Shown in pieces: positions 38,606 to 47,660 of a DNA stretch of 64,000 bases. The notes under the pieces are model-generated. The model saw only the letters and a list, made by a program, of their open reading frames with translations. It did not search any database and was not told where the DNA came from. Positions within the stretch are counted from its first letter, which is position 1. Every line of letters starts with the position of its first letter. Origin of the DNA: Oxalicibacterium solurbis (GTDB lineage: Bacteria; Pseudomonadota; Gammaproteobacteria; Burkholderiales; Burkholderiaceae_D); assembly GCF_014635845.1 (NCBI RefSeq), contig NZ_BMDP01000001.1:248001-312000 (forward strand), written 5' to 3'. A program made the position numbers and the translations under genes.

Positions 38606-39258
38606 TGCCGGCCTCCTTCCGATGCCGCCTTGATGCCGGACGAATGCAGGCTGAATTCGATATAGGAAGCCGCTTTCTGTTTTTCGTCCGATGCCGCTGT
38701 CTTGTTATCGGGTTTCGGCAATTGCATTTCCAGCGTCGAGAAGGAAGCACCCTGCATCACCGGCTCCGTCTTCAGGCGCGACAGATAGGCTGGCACAAGC
38801 TCTGGGCGCAAGGTATTGCCGCGAATCGCGATATCGCTCGTACCCTGTATCGTGAAGCCCGTCAGCCAGATGCCGTTGCCGATCTGCCGAGCAAACGCCG
38901 TCATGTAATCGGCATAACCGACGGTGTTGCCGAACTCACCCTTTTCCAGCAAGTCCGCCACCTGCTGCAACGATTGCACCTCGGCCTGCTTGCGCAGCAA
39001 GCGTGCATCCAGTTCCGCATCCTTGCCCTTGACCGCATAGGCAGTCGTCACCCGCGCAAGCTGGTTCTGTGCCTGCTGCAATCGGCTGGCCGTCGCCGTC
39101 TGTTCCTTTTCCAGTTTGGATACCTGGAAAGCGGAATAAGCAGTCAGCAGCAATGCGCCGATCAGGATGATGCCCAGCCCCTGCACCATCGTCAGCGCGG
39201 AAAAATGCTTTTCCTGTTTCAGGAAAATCGGATTGAACAGATTGATCTGCTGGCTCAT
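38602..39258 (-). CDS. PilN-like MSHA biogenesis protein
   Basis: Inner-membrane assembly protein with a PilN-type layout: the cytoplasmic start SQQINLFNPIFLKQEKHFSA, a membrane segment (GIILIGALLLTAYSAF), coiled coil (LEKEQTATASRLQQAQNQLA) and a C-terminal periplasmic domain. The motif INLFNP is diagnostic for PilN-type partners of PilM. In Vibrio MshI it appears fused; here it is a separate 218-residue gene, sometimes called mshI2. ATGA overlaps join it to mshI and mshJ. Confidence 0.88.
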   Translation of the reverse strand: MSQQINLFNPIFLKQEKHFSALTMVQGLGIILIGALLLTAYSAFQVSKLEKEQTATASRLQQAQNQLARVTTAYAVKGKDAELDARLLRKQAEVQSLQQVADLLEKGEFGNTVGYADYMTAFARQIGNGIWLTGFTIQGTSDIAIRGNTLRPELVPAYLSRLKTEPVMQGASFSTLEMQLPKPDNKTAASDEKQKAASYIEFSLHSSGIKAASEGGRQ

Positions 39259-40205
39259 AGCACCGCCTCTTCACGACGCAGTGCCGCACCCAGCACCATG
39301 AAATAGCGCTGCTGCATCTCTACCGATTTCAATTCCGGCACCTCGTCCATATCGAGCACGCTTGCCAGATCGAGCGTCTCGACAGGGATATACAAATTCT
39401 CGGACAAGTAGGTCGACAAACCTGCCGCCGCACCGCTCAACGGCGCCAGTACCAGCTTGGCCAGCGTGACGGTGTGATACTGGCGATCAAAGTGATCGAG
39501 CGAACGCTGCAGTTCCAGCGTTACGCGACCGTAGCAGGCATTGCGCTCCTCTTCGCTGTCCTGCCCCAATTGCGCAAACGGGATATCGATGCGACGCGAC
39601 AGATACAGTTCGCCATCGCACGTCATCGTCAGCAACCCGCCCTGCGCATCGAACGACAGCATGGCAATGCCGCGGCCTTCCGGCTCGATCAGCTTGGCGA
39701 TATTGCGCTGGGCCATTTCGGGAATATCGATGACACGCAGAGATACGCGTGCATCGCTGAACAATGTTTGACGCTGTTCGATCAACTGATTGCGCGCCGC
39801 CACTGCATACATCGAATGATTGCGATTGCCTGCATTTCTGTCGCGCGGCACATCCAGCACATCGATGGTGGCATCGTCGATATGGAAATCCAACATGTCC
39901 TTCAAGCGCCAGCGGATTGCCGTCTTCAATTCATCGGCAGGAACGTTCGGCGCTTCGACAGACAGCAGTTGATATTCGTTGCCGCAAAGCAAGTTTATGC
40001 AATCGTATTCGGCGCGCAGTTCCTTGGCGATTTTCGCCAGCAAATCCGCTACCGATTGCCCGCCCTTCAGAGCATACGTTGCGATGATTTCAACGGTCGG
40101 CTGTTCCGCAGATGCATTGCCGATACTGGCGATGCAAATACCATCCGCCTGTATCGAAACAACCAGCCTCCCTGCTGTTTTCCTTTTCTTTTGGAACCAA
40201 CTCAT
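39255..40205 (-). CDS. mshI: MSHA biogenesis protein MshI (PilM-like)
   Basis: PilM/actin-fold cytoplasmic component that binds the PilN-like partner. The 316-residue product begins MSWFQKKRKTAGRLVVSIQA and has segments typical of MshI such as LCGNEYQLLSVEAPNVPADE and TAIRWRLKDMLDFHIDDATI. It is the first gene of the I-(N-like)-J-K-L-M-N module and has a good promoter immediately upstream. Confidence 0.9.
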   Translation of the reverse strand: MSWFQKKRKTAGRLVVSIQADGICIASIGNASAEQPTVEIIATYALKGGQSVADLLAKIAKELRAEYDCINLLCGNEYQLLSVEAPNVPADELKTAIRWRLKDMLDFHIDDATIDVLDVPRDRNAGNRNHSMYAVAARNQLIEQRQTLFSDARVSLRVIDIPEMAQRNIAKLIEPEGRGIAMLSFDAQGGLLTMTCDGELYLSRRIDIPFAQLGQDSEEERNACYGRVTLELQRSLDHFDRQYHTVTLAKLVLAPLSGAAAGLSTYLSENLYIPVETLDLASVLDMDEVPELKSVEMQQRYFMVLGAALRREEAVL

Positions 40206-40232
40206 ACCGGCATCTTTGTCGAGAACTGCGTG

Positions 40233-40261
40233 AAATTAGGTGATTAAATTATTGATGTCAA
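40233..40261 (-). promoter_or_regulatory. Sigma-70-type promoter for the mshI-mshN module
   Basis: On the minus strand a perfect -35 TTGACA (40261-40256) and, 17 bases on, TAATTT (40238-40233; 3 of 6). It lies 28 bases upstream of mshI and after the mshQ stop codon, so the assembly module can be transcribed on its own. Confidence 0.6.
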
Positions 40262-40323
40262 TCAATTTGCCCGACGATGCGGGAGACAAAATCAATTAAC
40301 AACGCATTGTGAATTTTGGTTAA

Positions 40324-43300
40324 CTAATAAAGCTCACGAAGGTAAATAATCGGACCGCTTTTGAAGACGCCGAAGGTTGCTCTTGCTGTCGGATCGTCAT
40401 CGTAATTCGGGCCGCCCCATGCTCCCTGAAGCCACGGCATGCCTGCGGATGTCGTGGCGGCACAAATCGTCCCTGGCGTGGTGTCACCGGCCAGATCCGT
40501 ACATATATCGATGCTGGTTTTACCTGGTGTTGTCGGCTTGTTCAGTGCAATAGAACCAACACCTTTTGAAATGTTGGAAATGTTCAATGTGGCGCCAGGA
40601 GTCGTCTTGAAGTTAGCCGGCAGAAGCGTCGTGCAACTGTCATCCGTATTGGTGATGAAGCCTTTGGTCTTGTCCCAGTACTCCACCCGCATCGGTATCG
40701 ACAGCGTGTTTTGCGGCGCCCCGTTCGCATTCAGCAATTTCAGACGGCCGAATCGGATGATGGTCGGCAGGGAAAAGACCTGCGTAGCATCGACTGTCGT
40801 ACTGTTATGCTGAGTAATCCTGACGCCATCCGGATCCGTGATGCTCACACTCCATCTGAAATTCTCGTATGAACCGTCAGGTGTGCTTTCCCTGGAAAAT
40901 TGATATGTGCCGCTTCCGCTGTATTGCCCTTCCGTCCAGACACGGGGCGGCAATGCAGGAGCAAAACGCACGATCCTGTCGATACCATCCGTATCTACTC
41001 CGGATATTGCGAGAGTCGCCAACTGCGGAAATTGCGTGCCTGATGCAACCGGCGTGTAACGGGACAACACAACATCATTACGACTCAGTGCCTTCGCAGA
41101 CAATGCCACCTGCATAGGCTGCCCCATGTAAGTGAACGATTGCCCTGGCGAGCCAGGTGTGCAAGCGGCAGTAAGCGATGCTTCTACAGCATAGTGATGC
41201 GGCCTGAATCTGCCTTTCGGTGCGGTTTCATCGTTACCGACCAAGCAGCCGTATTTCCCGTTGGTTTTCTTATTCGTTGCAGAACCGGGAATGCAATCTC
41301 CTTCGTTGTCGTGTACGACGTTCCCGGCCGTTCCCGTCACCTGATCCACATTCGTAAATACCGCATCGGTTACTGCCCCCGTGAGGAAAGCAATACTTCC
41401 AACATCGTCGTATTTGAAGGTTCCCGATGCAACGCCATTGGCAGCGGCCGCCCCAAAGGTTCCTGCCAACATATCCGACGACTGCAAATTGGCACCGGTG
41501 TGATCGCGCACCTTGGTTTCATCAAAAACCGGCGTGCCTGCATAACCTGTCGGCACTGGTGTTGGCGTAGCGTCGACATTGAAAGACTCCCCAGCCGGAT
41601 AAGAAGAGCTGCACGCGGTAGGCCCTGTGCAGTCCGCGATTGTGGGTGTAGTCAACTGGAAGGATTGCGGTCGTATCGCAAAATTATCACGCGAACAGCT
41701 CGGCAAGGCGCTTCCTCCCGAACCGGCAATCACACGCACGCGTACGTTCTTTTGCGCCTTGTTGACCGTGAAATTCACCGTCTTGGCCGATTCGTTATTG
41801 AACGCAATCGATGCCGACTCCGGCGTGATGCCGGCAGCCGTGTTGTTGCATTGCCCTCCGCCGGACACATCCTGATCGATGAGACTCACCGTCACATTGC
41901 CGTTATACGGCGCGGGATTCCCGCTCGCATCGCTCGGCCGCAAATCCAGACTGAACGGCTGGCCGACGAGTTTCGTATAGATCGGCGAACCCGGTGCCTT
42001 GCCCGGCTCCACCACATCGAATGAACAGGCCGATGAAAAATGCACGACGCAATTCGTCGCATTGCCGTTGCCGTCCATGCAGACCGTACCATTGGTCGCT
42101 GGCGGCGACGAAGCAGTGCTACCGCCGATATTGACCGTTGCATTGACCGGACTGCCCTGGCTCAGGGTTACTTGCGTCTGGCCGTTGAAGAAAGTCAGCA
42201 GATTGCCGGACGACCAGCTCGATGTGCCGTTGGATGTGACATTGGCAAGATTGACCGTCACCTTGCCTACATACAGGCTGGAGCAATCCGAATTGGCGCA
42301 AGCCTTGACCGTCACCGGTGCAGCACCGCATGAAGTCGTCGGATGATCGATCTCGATGTGATGCAGACGCTCCAGCGTCACGGAACACACTTGCAGATGC
42401 GTGAATTCATGGACGTTGCTGTTACCGCCAGTAGAGCCAGTGAACGACAAACTCCAGTTCGTGGGCACTGCAGCCTGCCCCTGCTGTGCCTTGGCATCGA
42501 AAGACGAAATCAGCGTCGTGTAATTGCTGCCGCTGCCGCTGGTATCTCGCTCCACTTTCGTGTAGGCATGCACGCTATCGCTATGATCCACCGTGATGCG
42601 ATAACGGTATCCCGGGCCGGGGTTCGAAGAAGTCGTGTCGATGCCGGTTCCTAATGAACCGGTGGTTCTCAGATATTCGTATCCATCGAAATCCGAACCT
42701 GAACCACGGATCGTAACCGCATCCGCCCGTTGTCCTGGGCCGCCGGAGCGTCCCTCGGTCGGATTCGAAAAATTGCCGAACTCGTCCAGCGCCACACCCA
42801 ACCAGCCGCCGGAAAAACCGGCATGCGTCGTATCGCCTCCGGCAGACGTCCGCTTGGGCGCATACCCCAGCGATCCGCCAAACGCGCCAGCGATGGGCGG
42901 CTTGGAAGCATCCGACAACACCATTGCAATACCGTCTGCACCATTGCCGCCATAGGCATAGTGGTTGAACTCCACGACGATCTTGTTGCCCGCACCGGGG
43001 AAGATTCGCTGCAACGTCGCGTAAGTCGAAGCCTGGGTCGAGTTATCCGTCAGGCGCAAGCGGCCACTGATGATACGTGGATCACCGAAGCTCCCGCTCT
43101 CGTGGCCGACGGACCAGTTTGCTCCCGGCGCACCGTTCGGACGGTCGAAATCGTCGATGTAGCATTCCGTCGCCGCGTTGGGGTCGATCGTGTAGGTTTC
43201 ACCTTGAACGGGCAATCCAGTCAACTGATTTCCGGTCTGGTCCGTGACGCCTGAACCAGACTGCATGTTCAAACGGATTGTTCCAGTCGTACCGGTCACG

Positions 43301-44283
43301 GTTCCGGTCGTTGCCGTTATCAACCAAGTGATGCCATCTCCTTCATCCACAGCAGCCGTTACATTTGCCGTGCCGCTTAAGCCACTACGCGTTAAAGAAA
43401 AATTCGATGGCGATACTCCGGTTACCTTCTTACTGAAAGTCACCCTCCAATCCACACTGGATGCGCTGGTCGGATTGATACCTGCACGCACAATCGAAAC
43501 CACGCGCGGCTGCTTGCTAATGTTGTAAACCTGTCCGGTGAAATTGCCGTTACCGGCACCTGTTCCGCCAAGGCGACTGCTGGACGAGGAACTGTTTCGA
43601 ATCGAATCGTTATCAACCAGGTTCAATCCCAATGTTCCATTGGCAAAGTCATCCCCAGTACTGGCTGTCACCGTGTAAGTCGTACCGCTTCCGCCTACAC
43701 TGGTAATCGCGACATTGCCGGTCAAACCACCATTAACGAGAACGAAATCTGATGCATCAACACCCGTTACGTTGGTACTGAAGATAACGGTCCACTGTAC
43801 ATTCGGTGCCGATGTCGGACTGACATTCGTACGATTGATCGAAACGACCGTAGGAGGGCCAACGACTGTCAACGCATTATTGAAAGTGCGATCATCGTCT
43901 CTGCTGTCACTTGAGCAATTACTGCTTCTGTGCGCAGTCAACGTCACGCTATAAGTTCCGGGCGTATTGGGTGCCGTGTAAGAAAATGTCGTCCACCCGT
44001 TACCGTTATCAAAATTCGGTGTATTGACGCAAGAAGAATAGGAAGAACTGCCGTTGAACAGCCTGATCGTCGTGCTTCGCCACCTATCGTTGTTGCTGGA
44101 GGATGAAACCGACAAAGAAACATCAAAGTCTTCTCCACCGACAACCGTGGCCGACGATGCATTATTGAATTGAGCAAAATTGACTGTCAGATTTGCCCAA
44201 GCTGTATTTGATAGCGCCATACCACCTGCCATCAGCAGCATAAATAGTACCCTACGCATCAACACGAAAATGGGGGTGCTCAC
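40324..44283 (-). CDS. mshQ: Giant MSHA protein MshQ with tandem repeats, lectin-like domain and DUF6701
   Basis: A 1319-residue exported protein. Order of parts: signal peptide (1-30), Ser/Asn-rich domain (31-143), two tandem repeats (about 145-256 and 260-367) that each begin VVSI and contain NPTSAP/NPTSAS-like and VTGV motifs, an L-type lectin-like domain (375-645) with NGADGIAMVLSD and GWLGVALDEFGNF, then a long DUF6701-like part to the end (GPIIYLRELY). The start is a GTG overlapping the mshP stop codon as GTGA; the ATG at codon 9 is the alternative. Probably pilus-tip or outer-surface adhesion; the lectin role is inferred. Confidence 0.9.
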   Translation of the reverse strand: MSTPIFVLMRRVLFMLLMAGGMALSNTAWANLTVNFAQFNNASSATVVGGEDFDVSLSVSSSSNNDRWRSTTIRLFNGSSSYSSCVNTPNFDNGNGWTTFSYTAPNTPGTYSVTLTAHRSSNCSSDSRDDDRTFNNALTVVGPPTVVSINRTNVSPTSAPNVQWTVIFSTNVTGVDASDFVLVNGGLTGNVAITSVGGSGTTYTVTASTGDDFANGTLGLNLVDNDSIRNSSSSSSRLGGTGAGNGNFTGQVYNISKQPRVVSIVRAGINPTSASSVDWRVTFSKKVTGVSPSNFSLTRSGLSGTANVTAAVDEGDGITWLITATTGTVTGTTGTIRLNMQSGSGVTDQTGNQLTGLPVQGETYTIDPNAATECYIDDFDRPNGAPGANWSVGHESGSFGDPRIISGRLRLTDNSTQASTYATLQRIFPGAGNKIVVEFNHYAYGGNGADGIAMVLSDASKPPIAGAFGGSLGYAPKRTSAGGDTTHAGFSGGWLGVALDEFGNFSNPTEGRSGGPGQRADAVTIRGSGSDFDGYEYLRTTGSLGTGIDTTSSNPGPGYRYRITVDHSDSVHAYTKVERDTSGSGSNYTTLISSFDAKAQQGQAAVPTNWSLSFTGSTGGNSNVHEFTHLQVCSVTLERLHHIEIDHPTTSCGAAPVTVKACANSDCSSLYVGKVTVNLANVTSNGTSSWSSGNLLTFFNGQTQVTLSQGSPVNATVNIGGSTASSPPATNGTVCMDGNGNATNCVVHFSSACSFDVVEPGKAPGSPIYTKLVGQPFSLDLRPSDASGNPAPYNGNVTVSLIDQDVSGGGQCNNTAAGITPESASIAFNNESAKTVNFTVNKAQKNVRVRVIAGSGGSALPSCSRDNFAIRPQSFQLTTPTIADCTGPTACSSSYPAGESFNVDATPTPVPTGYAGTPVFDETKVRDHTGANLQSSDMLAGTFGAAAANGVASGTFKYDDVGSIAFLTGAVTDAVFTNVDQVTGTAGNVVHDNEGDCIPGSATNKKTNGKYGCLVGNDETAPKGRFRPHHYAVEASLTAACTPGSPGQSFTYMGQPMQVALSAKALSRNDVVLSRYTPVASGTQFPQLATLAISGVDTDGIDRIVRFAPALPPRVWTEGQYSGSGTYQFSRESTPDGSYENFRWSVSITDPDGVRITQHNSTTVDATQVFSLPTIIRFGRLKLLNANGAPQNTLSIPMRVEYWDKTKGFITNTDDSCTTLLPANFKTTPGATLNISNISKGVGSIALNKPTTPGKTSIDICTDLAGDTTPGTICAATTSAGMPWLQGAWGGPNYDDDPTARATFGVFKSGPIIYLRELY

Positions 44284-44696
44284 AACCTCACCTCCAGAAT
44301 CCGTTTTACGTAGTCAGGATTATTCGACGGCTGATCGCAAGAGTTGTTAACAGGAAAATTGCAGGCAACAGCCTTGATAACCGCCGTGCCTGCTTCACCT
44401 TGATCACAACTGACGATGACAGTAAAGCGGGGAATGGTAACCGTGGACAAAGTTGCGCAACTATTGCGTGGTGGCAGCTTTTGATAAACACCCCATTCAA
44501 TTCCCGCTTTTGCCGCTTGATACGCCCGCACACCTTCGATATCTAGGCTGGAACTCTGATGCTGCGTCGTCGAGATCGTCACCATCGCCACGCCCAATGC
44601 AGCCAGAACGATCAGCAGGAAGATCGCGCTGACGAGGCTGAATCCGCGCATGCGGACAGCGTGCATCGTTCTATATATGTGCGTTCTTTTCATCAT
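44280..44696 (-). CDS. mshP: MSHA minor pilin-like protein MshP
   Basis: Pilin-like protein of 138 residues with the hydrophobic N-terminal helix after RMRGFSLVSAIFLLIVLAAL. The residue after the Gly is Phe, then Ser-Leu, so the prepilin cleavage motif is GFSLV with no glutamate at position 5; this is usual for MshP and GspK-type proteins. The ATG overlaps the mshO stop codon as ATGA and its stop overlaps the GTG start of mshQ. Confidence 0.9.
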   Translation of the reverse strand: MMKRTHIYRTMHAVRMRGFSLVSAIFLLIVLAALGVAMVTISTTQHQSSSLDIEGVRAYQAAKAGIEWGVYQKLPPRNSCATLSTVTIPRFTVIVSCDQGEAGTAVIKAVACNFPVNNSCDQPSNNPDYVKRILEVRL

Positions 44697-45580
44697 GGCG
44701 TGTTATCCACATGCACCTGATGAAACAAGGTGATCGTGCCGCTATTGGTTCCAGGACGAGCCATTGCGAGCGTAATGCCGAGCAAAGCCTGGCTCGTATT
44801 AATGGCACTGTTGTCGTAGGAAAAATTGCAGCTTGTCACACCGCTTGCCAACAACGCTGCTGTTCCGCCTGTTGGCGGAGCCGGTTGTGTCGTACCGATC
44901 GTGTATCCCGAATAACGGGTCAACGTATGTGCCGATGGATTGCATTCATACGTAACTGGCGTCGTCACAACCTGAAAACGGTTACCCGGCGAACGAAGCG
45001 TACCCGGCGCAGCAAATGGGTTGGATGCCATCGTAATTGTTTTGCTTGCCGTATCGACAGCACTCACTAGTGCCCGATTGTTACAGGTATCGCCACTGCA
45101 ATATGCATTGGCCGGCTCCTGCCCTGGCCCCAGGTTGTAAATGACGACCCAACTTTCTCCGTTTGAACCATAGGGGATTCTTTCTTCAGAAAAGCCATCG
45201 ACCACTCTGAAACTTGTATCGTTTGTCGTAAAGCTGAGTACATTTCCTTCAAACGCTATATCGTCCGAATCTGTCAGATAACGCCCGCCAGTACTGGTCA
45301 GCAGGAACTCCAGATAATTGTTCCCGCCAGCAGATGTGAGTCTCACGCTGTTTGGCAATGCGCGGCGCACTTCGCGCGAAATACGCCGCACTGCCGTATC
45401 GGCCTCGTCCGCCAGTTCCGCGCGCGCGACAAGATCGACATACCCCTGCACCGGCGCACGAATAAAAACTGCCACTGCGGCAGCAACGATGCCCGTGATC
45501 ACGATAACAACGATCATTTCCACCAACGTGAAGCCACGCTGTGAAACCGATACGAAGTAATCGCGATCGGTTGCTTTCAC
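44693..45580 (-). CDS. mshO: MSHA minor pilin MshO
   Basis: Type IV minor prepilin of 295 residues, with the cleavage site in QRGFTLVEMIVVIVITGIVA (cleaved by a PilD-type peptidase) and a C-terminal region with Cys pairs. The start codon is GTG, overlapping the mshD stop as GTGA. Position between mshD and mshP is the conserved one. Confidence 0.92.
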   Translation of the reverse strand: MKATDRDYFVSVSQRGFTLVEMIVVIVITGIVAAAVAVFIRAPVQGYVDLVARAELADEADTAVRRISREVRRALPNSVRLTSAGGNNYLEFLLTSTGGRYLTDSDDIAFEGNVLSFTTNDTSFRVVDGFSEERIPYGSNGESWVVIYNLGPGQEPANAYCSGDTCNNRALVSAVDTASKTITMASNPFAAPGTLRSPGNRFQVVTTPVTYECNPSAHTLTRYSGYTIGTTQPAPPTGGTAALLASGVTSCNFSYDNSAINTSQALLGITLAMARPGTNSGTITLFHQVHVDNTP

Positions 45581-46098
45581 TCCACGGTCTCCGGCATGTA
45601 GCGGGCGCGATAGCCATCCAGCTGAATCGACTCCGAACTGTTCGTTACTGTCACGGTGATATGCAATGCATCATTGGCACTAATAGAGCCCAATGCGGCA
45701 TTTTGAATAGTTACTTTCGCTCTATAGCCGTCGAGTGTAGTGATCGGATTGCCGTTGATATCATTGATTGCAACGAAATTGCCGGAATTGATCTGAAGTC
45801 GATTGAGATTGCTCTCACTGCCCCCTCCATCGACTCCGCCATTGCTCTCTACACAGGAAGGCCCTGCCCCATCACAATTGGTGAATGGCGCCAGCGAAAC
45901 TTCTTCCATCAAGGCTTCCGCAATCGACAAGGCTTGCTTACGTATCTGCGGATCCGCGCTATTGGCTGTCGTGAAGTTCATCACCAACAGAATGCCTGCA
46001 ACGGCAACGCTGACGATGACGATAAAAATAACCAGTTCCACCAGTGTGAAACCGGAAGAGGTTTGTCGGGAAGAAAATGCACGGCTATTGATGCACAT
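45577..46098 (-). CDS. mshD: MSHA minor pilin MshD
   Basis: Minor prepilin of 173 residues, cleavage site in SSGFTLVELVIFIVIVSVAV. A Cys pair (NCDGAGPSC) and Gly-rich stretch follow at about residue 80. The ATG at 46098, with AGGAAACAGG upstream, is preferred over the TTG at 46119. It overlaps the end of mshC by 14 bases. Confidence 0.9.
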   Translation of the reverse strand: MCINSRAFSSRQTSSGFTLVELVIFIVIVSVAVAGILLVMNFTTANSADPQIRKQALSIAEALMEEVSLAPFTNCDGAGPSCVESNGGVDGGGSESNLNRLQINSGNFVAINDINGNPITTLDGYRAKVTIQNAALGSISANDALHITVTVTNSSESIQLDGYRARYMPETVE

Positions 46099-46555
46099 AG
46101 CCTGTTTCCTGCTCGACAAAAAAACTTTGCGTCGTGCCGCCTGTCGTTAAATCGAAGCGCGTTTTTACAAAGGTGGAGGATTCCGTATCGCCTTTGTTGA
46201 ACGGTTTTCCCAATCCATCAAAATAAAATATTTTGGCTGGACTGATAAGTAGATCGCTACGCGACAAGGTCGCCGATTTACTGGAGGGTAGTAAAACCGA
46301 TTGAGCACAGGAGTCATCCGCTCCCAGCGATATGCCATTCGGCGTCGTACAGATGTAAATCTTGCCATTACGCGCTACGGCAAGCTTCTGTGCGTAACGC
46401 ACCATTGACTGTACTTCATCACCAATAGCACGCGCGTCAAAAGTCCCACGATCAAAGAATCGCGGAATGACAAATAACAACAGAATTCCCACCAGAATCA
46501 GAACCATGATCAGTTCGACCAGTGTGAATCCTGTCATTCGCCTCGATTTATGCAC
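46085..46555 (-). CDS. mshC: MSHA minor pilin MshC
   Basis: Minor prepilin of 156 residues with GFTLVELIMVLILVGILLLF. The reading frame starts with GTG at 46555 (leader MHKSRRMTG, ribosome binding site GGAAA); the ATG at 46537 would give a leader of only three residues. Immediately downstream of mshA but separated by a long hairpin that may lower its expression. Confidence 0.9.
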   Translation of the reverse strand: MHKSRRMTGFTLVELIMVLILVGILLLFVIPRFFDRGTFDARAIGDEVQSMVRYAQKLAVARNGKIYICTTPNGISLGADDSCAQSVLLPSSKSATLSRSDLLISPAKIFYFDGLGKPFNKGDTESSTFVKTRFDLTTGGTTQSFFVEQETGYVHQ

Positions 46556-46571
46556 GGATTTCCGGAAATCA

Positions 46572-46610
46572 AATCAAAACCCGTACCTGTTACCAGTACG
46601 GGTTTTGATT
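46572..46610 (-). terminator. Fifteen-base-pair hairpin between mshA and mshC
   Basis: AATCAAAACCCGTAC and GTACGGGTTTTGATT pair perfectly with a nine-base loop. On the minus strand it starts 12 bases after the mshA stop codon; its trailing strand contains GGGTTTTGATT. It probably acts as a leaky terminator or mRNA 3'-end stabiliser so that the major pilin is made in excess of the minor pilins. Confidence 0.7.
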
Positions 46611-46621
46611 ACTTGTCGCAA

Positions 46622-47077
46622 TTAGCAACCGCTATCCGTTTTGGTGATAGTTGGAGGAGTATTCGCTGCCGCAGTCTGAACATAAGCCACATTGCAGTTG
46701 GCAATAAGAGTTGTGCCATTTAGCAAAGAAATAGTTCCCGCTGTCGTCGCTGTATCAAATCCTTGGGTCGAACTAAGCGTTTTAGAAATATCAGCCGTCG
46801 TTGGATAGCCATAAGCCAGATTAATTGTCTGACCTTCCATTGTGATAGTGCCAGTAGCGTCAGTCTGGCCTTTCACCAAAGCTTGAGCATGCGCAATAGC
46901 TGCAGAAGACTGAACTGCGCCAAAAACACCATTAATTGCGGCAATACGTGCATCCTTTGTCATATCGGTAAAACGCGGAATCGCAGTAACAGCAAGAATG
47001 CCAAGAATCACAATCACAACGACCAATTCGATCAACGTGAAGCCGGCCTGTTTTTTCGAAAAAGATTGCACTTTCAT
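46622..47077 (-). CDS. mshA: MSHA major pilin MshA
   Basis: Type IV major pilin. The 151-residue prepilin has a 12-residue leader ending in Gly before FTLIELVVVIVILGILAV, so the mature chain starts with Phe. The C-terminal part carries a Cys pair (in IANCNVAY and the final DSGC) that is expected to form the pilin disulphide loop. AAGGGAGC, eight bases before the ATG, is a good ribosome binding site, and the hairpin downstream fits high expression. Confidence 0.94.
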   Translation of the reverse strand: MKVQSFSKKQAGFTLIELVVVIVILGILAVTAIPRFTDMTKDARIAAINGVFGAVQSSAAIAHAQALVKGQTDATGTITMEGQTINLAYGYPTTADISKTLSSTQGFDTATTAGTISLLNGTTLIANCNVAYVQTAAANTPPTITKTDSGC

Positions 47078-47109
47078 TTAAAGCTCCCTTAATAAAAACA
47101 ATTGAACTG

Positions 47110-47652
47110 TTATTCCCATCCATACGGAACGATCTGTGTAACGACTACACCCTCTACAGTTTTTCCAGCGATCGATCCGCCCTTGCCTGGAAAATCCTCA
47201 TTACCCTTTACCAACTCTGTCTTGAACCGCAAATGCGGCGTTTCCTTCTTTTCCCGCTCAACTTCGCCACGATTCGAGACGAGATAAACCAGTTCGCGAT
47301 CCTTCAGATCGAAATACCACTGGCCAGCCGTTACATCGTCCGGCGTGCCGAAAAACTCCCCGGCATAGTTAGCCGGCTTCTTCACCAGCCAATCAATCGG
47401 ATTTTGATCAGCCAGGATCGGTGTATCCTTCAATCGGTCTTGCGTAATCAACGATGCAAACCGCAAATTCAACGCGCTCTGCAGCGTTCCCACCATCTGC
47501 TCCACAGCCGTCTTCTCTGCCATGCGCTGGTAGACTCGCAACCGATCGAGCAGCACGATTGCCAGCACACTGACGATGCAGACCACGATCACCAGCTCCA
47601 GCAGCGTGAAGCCGCTCGATGCTGCGGCAGGTCTGCCCCGCCGTATCGACAT
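47110..47652 (-). CDS. Prepilin-like protein in the mshB position
   Basis: A 180-residue protein with a prepilin N-terminus (SSGFTLLELVIVVCIVSVLA) after a basic leader. The C-terminal part has the conserved-looking end VVVTQIVPYGWE. It lies between mshG and mshA, where other msh loci have mshF and mshB; it is a type IV pilin-like protein and fits mshB, but the similarity cannot be checked here. The ATG at 47652 is chosen; a start at 47694 would overlap mshG. Confidence 0.8.
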   Translation of the reverse strand: MSIRRGRPAAASSGFTLLELVIVVCIVSVLAIVLLDRLRVYQRMAEKTAVEQMVGTLQSALNLRFASLITQDRLKDTPILADQNPIDWLVKKPANYAGEFFGTPDDVTAGQWYFDLKDRELVYLVSNRGEVEREKKETPHLRFKTELVKGNEDFPGKGGSIAGKTVEGVVVTQIVPYGWE

Positions 47653-47660
47653 GCTCTGCT

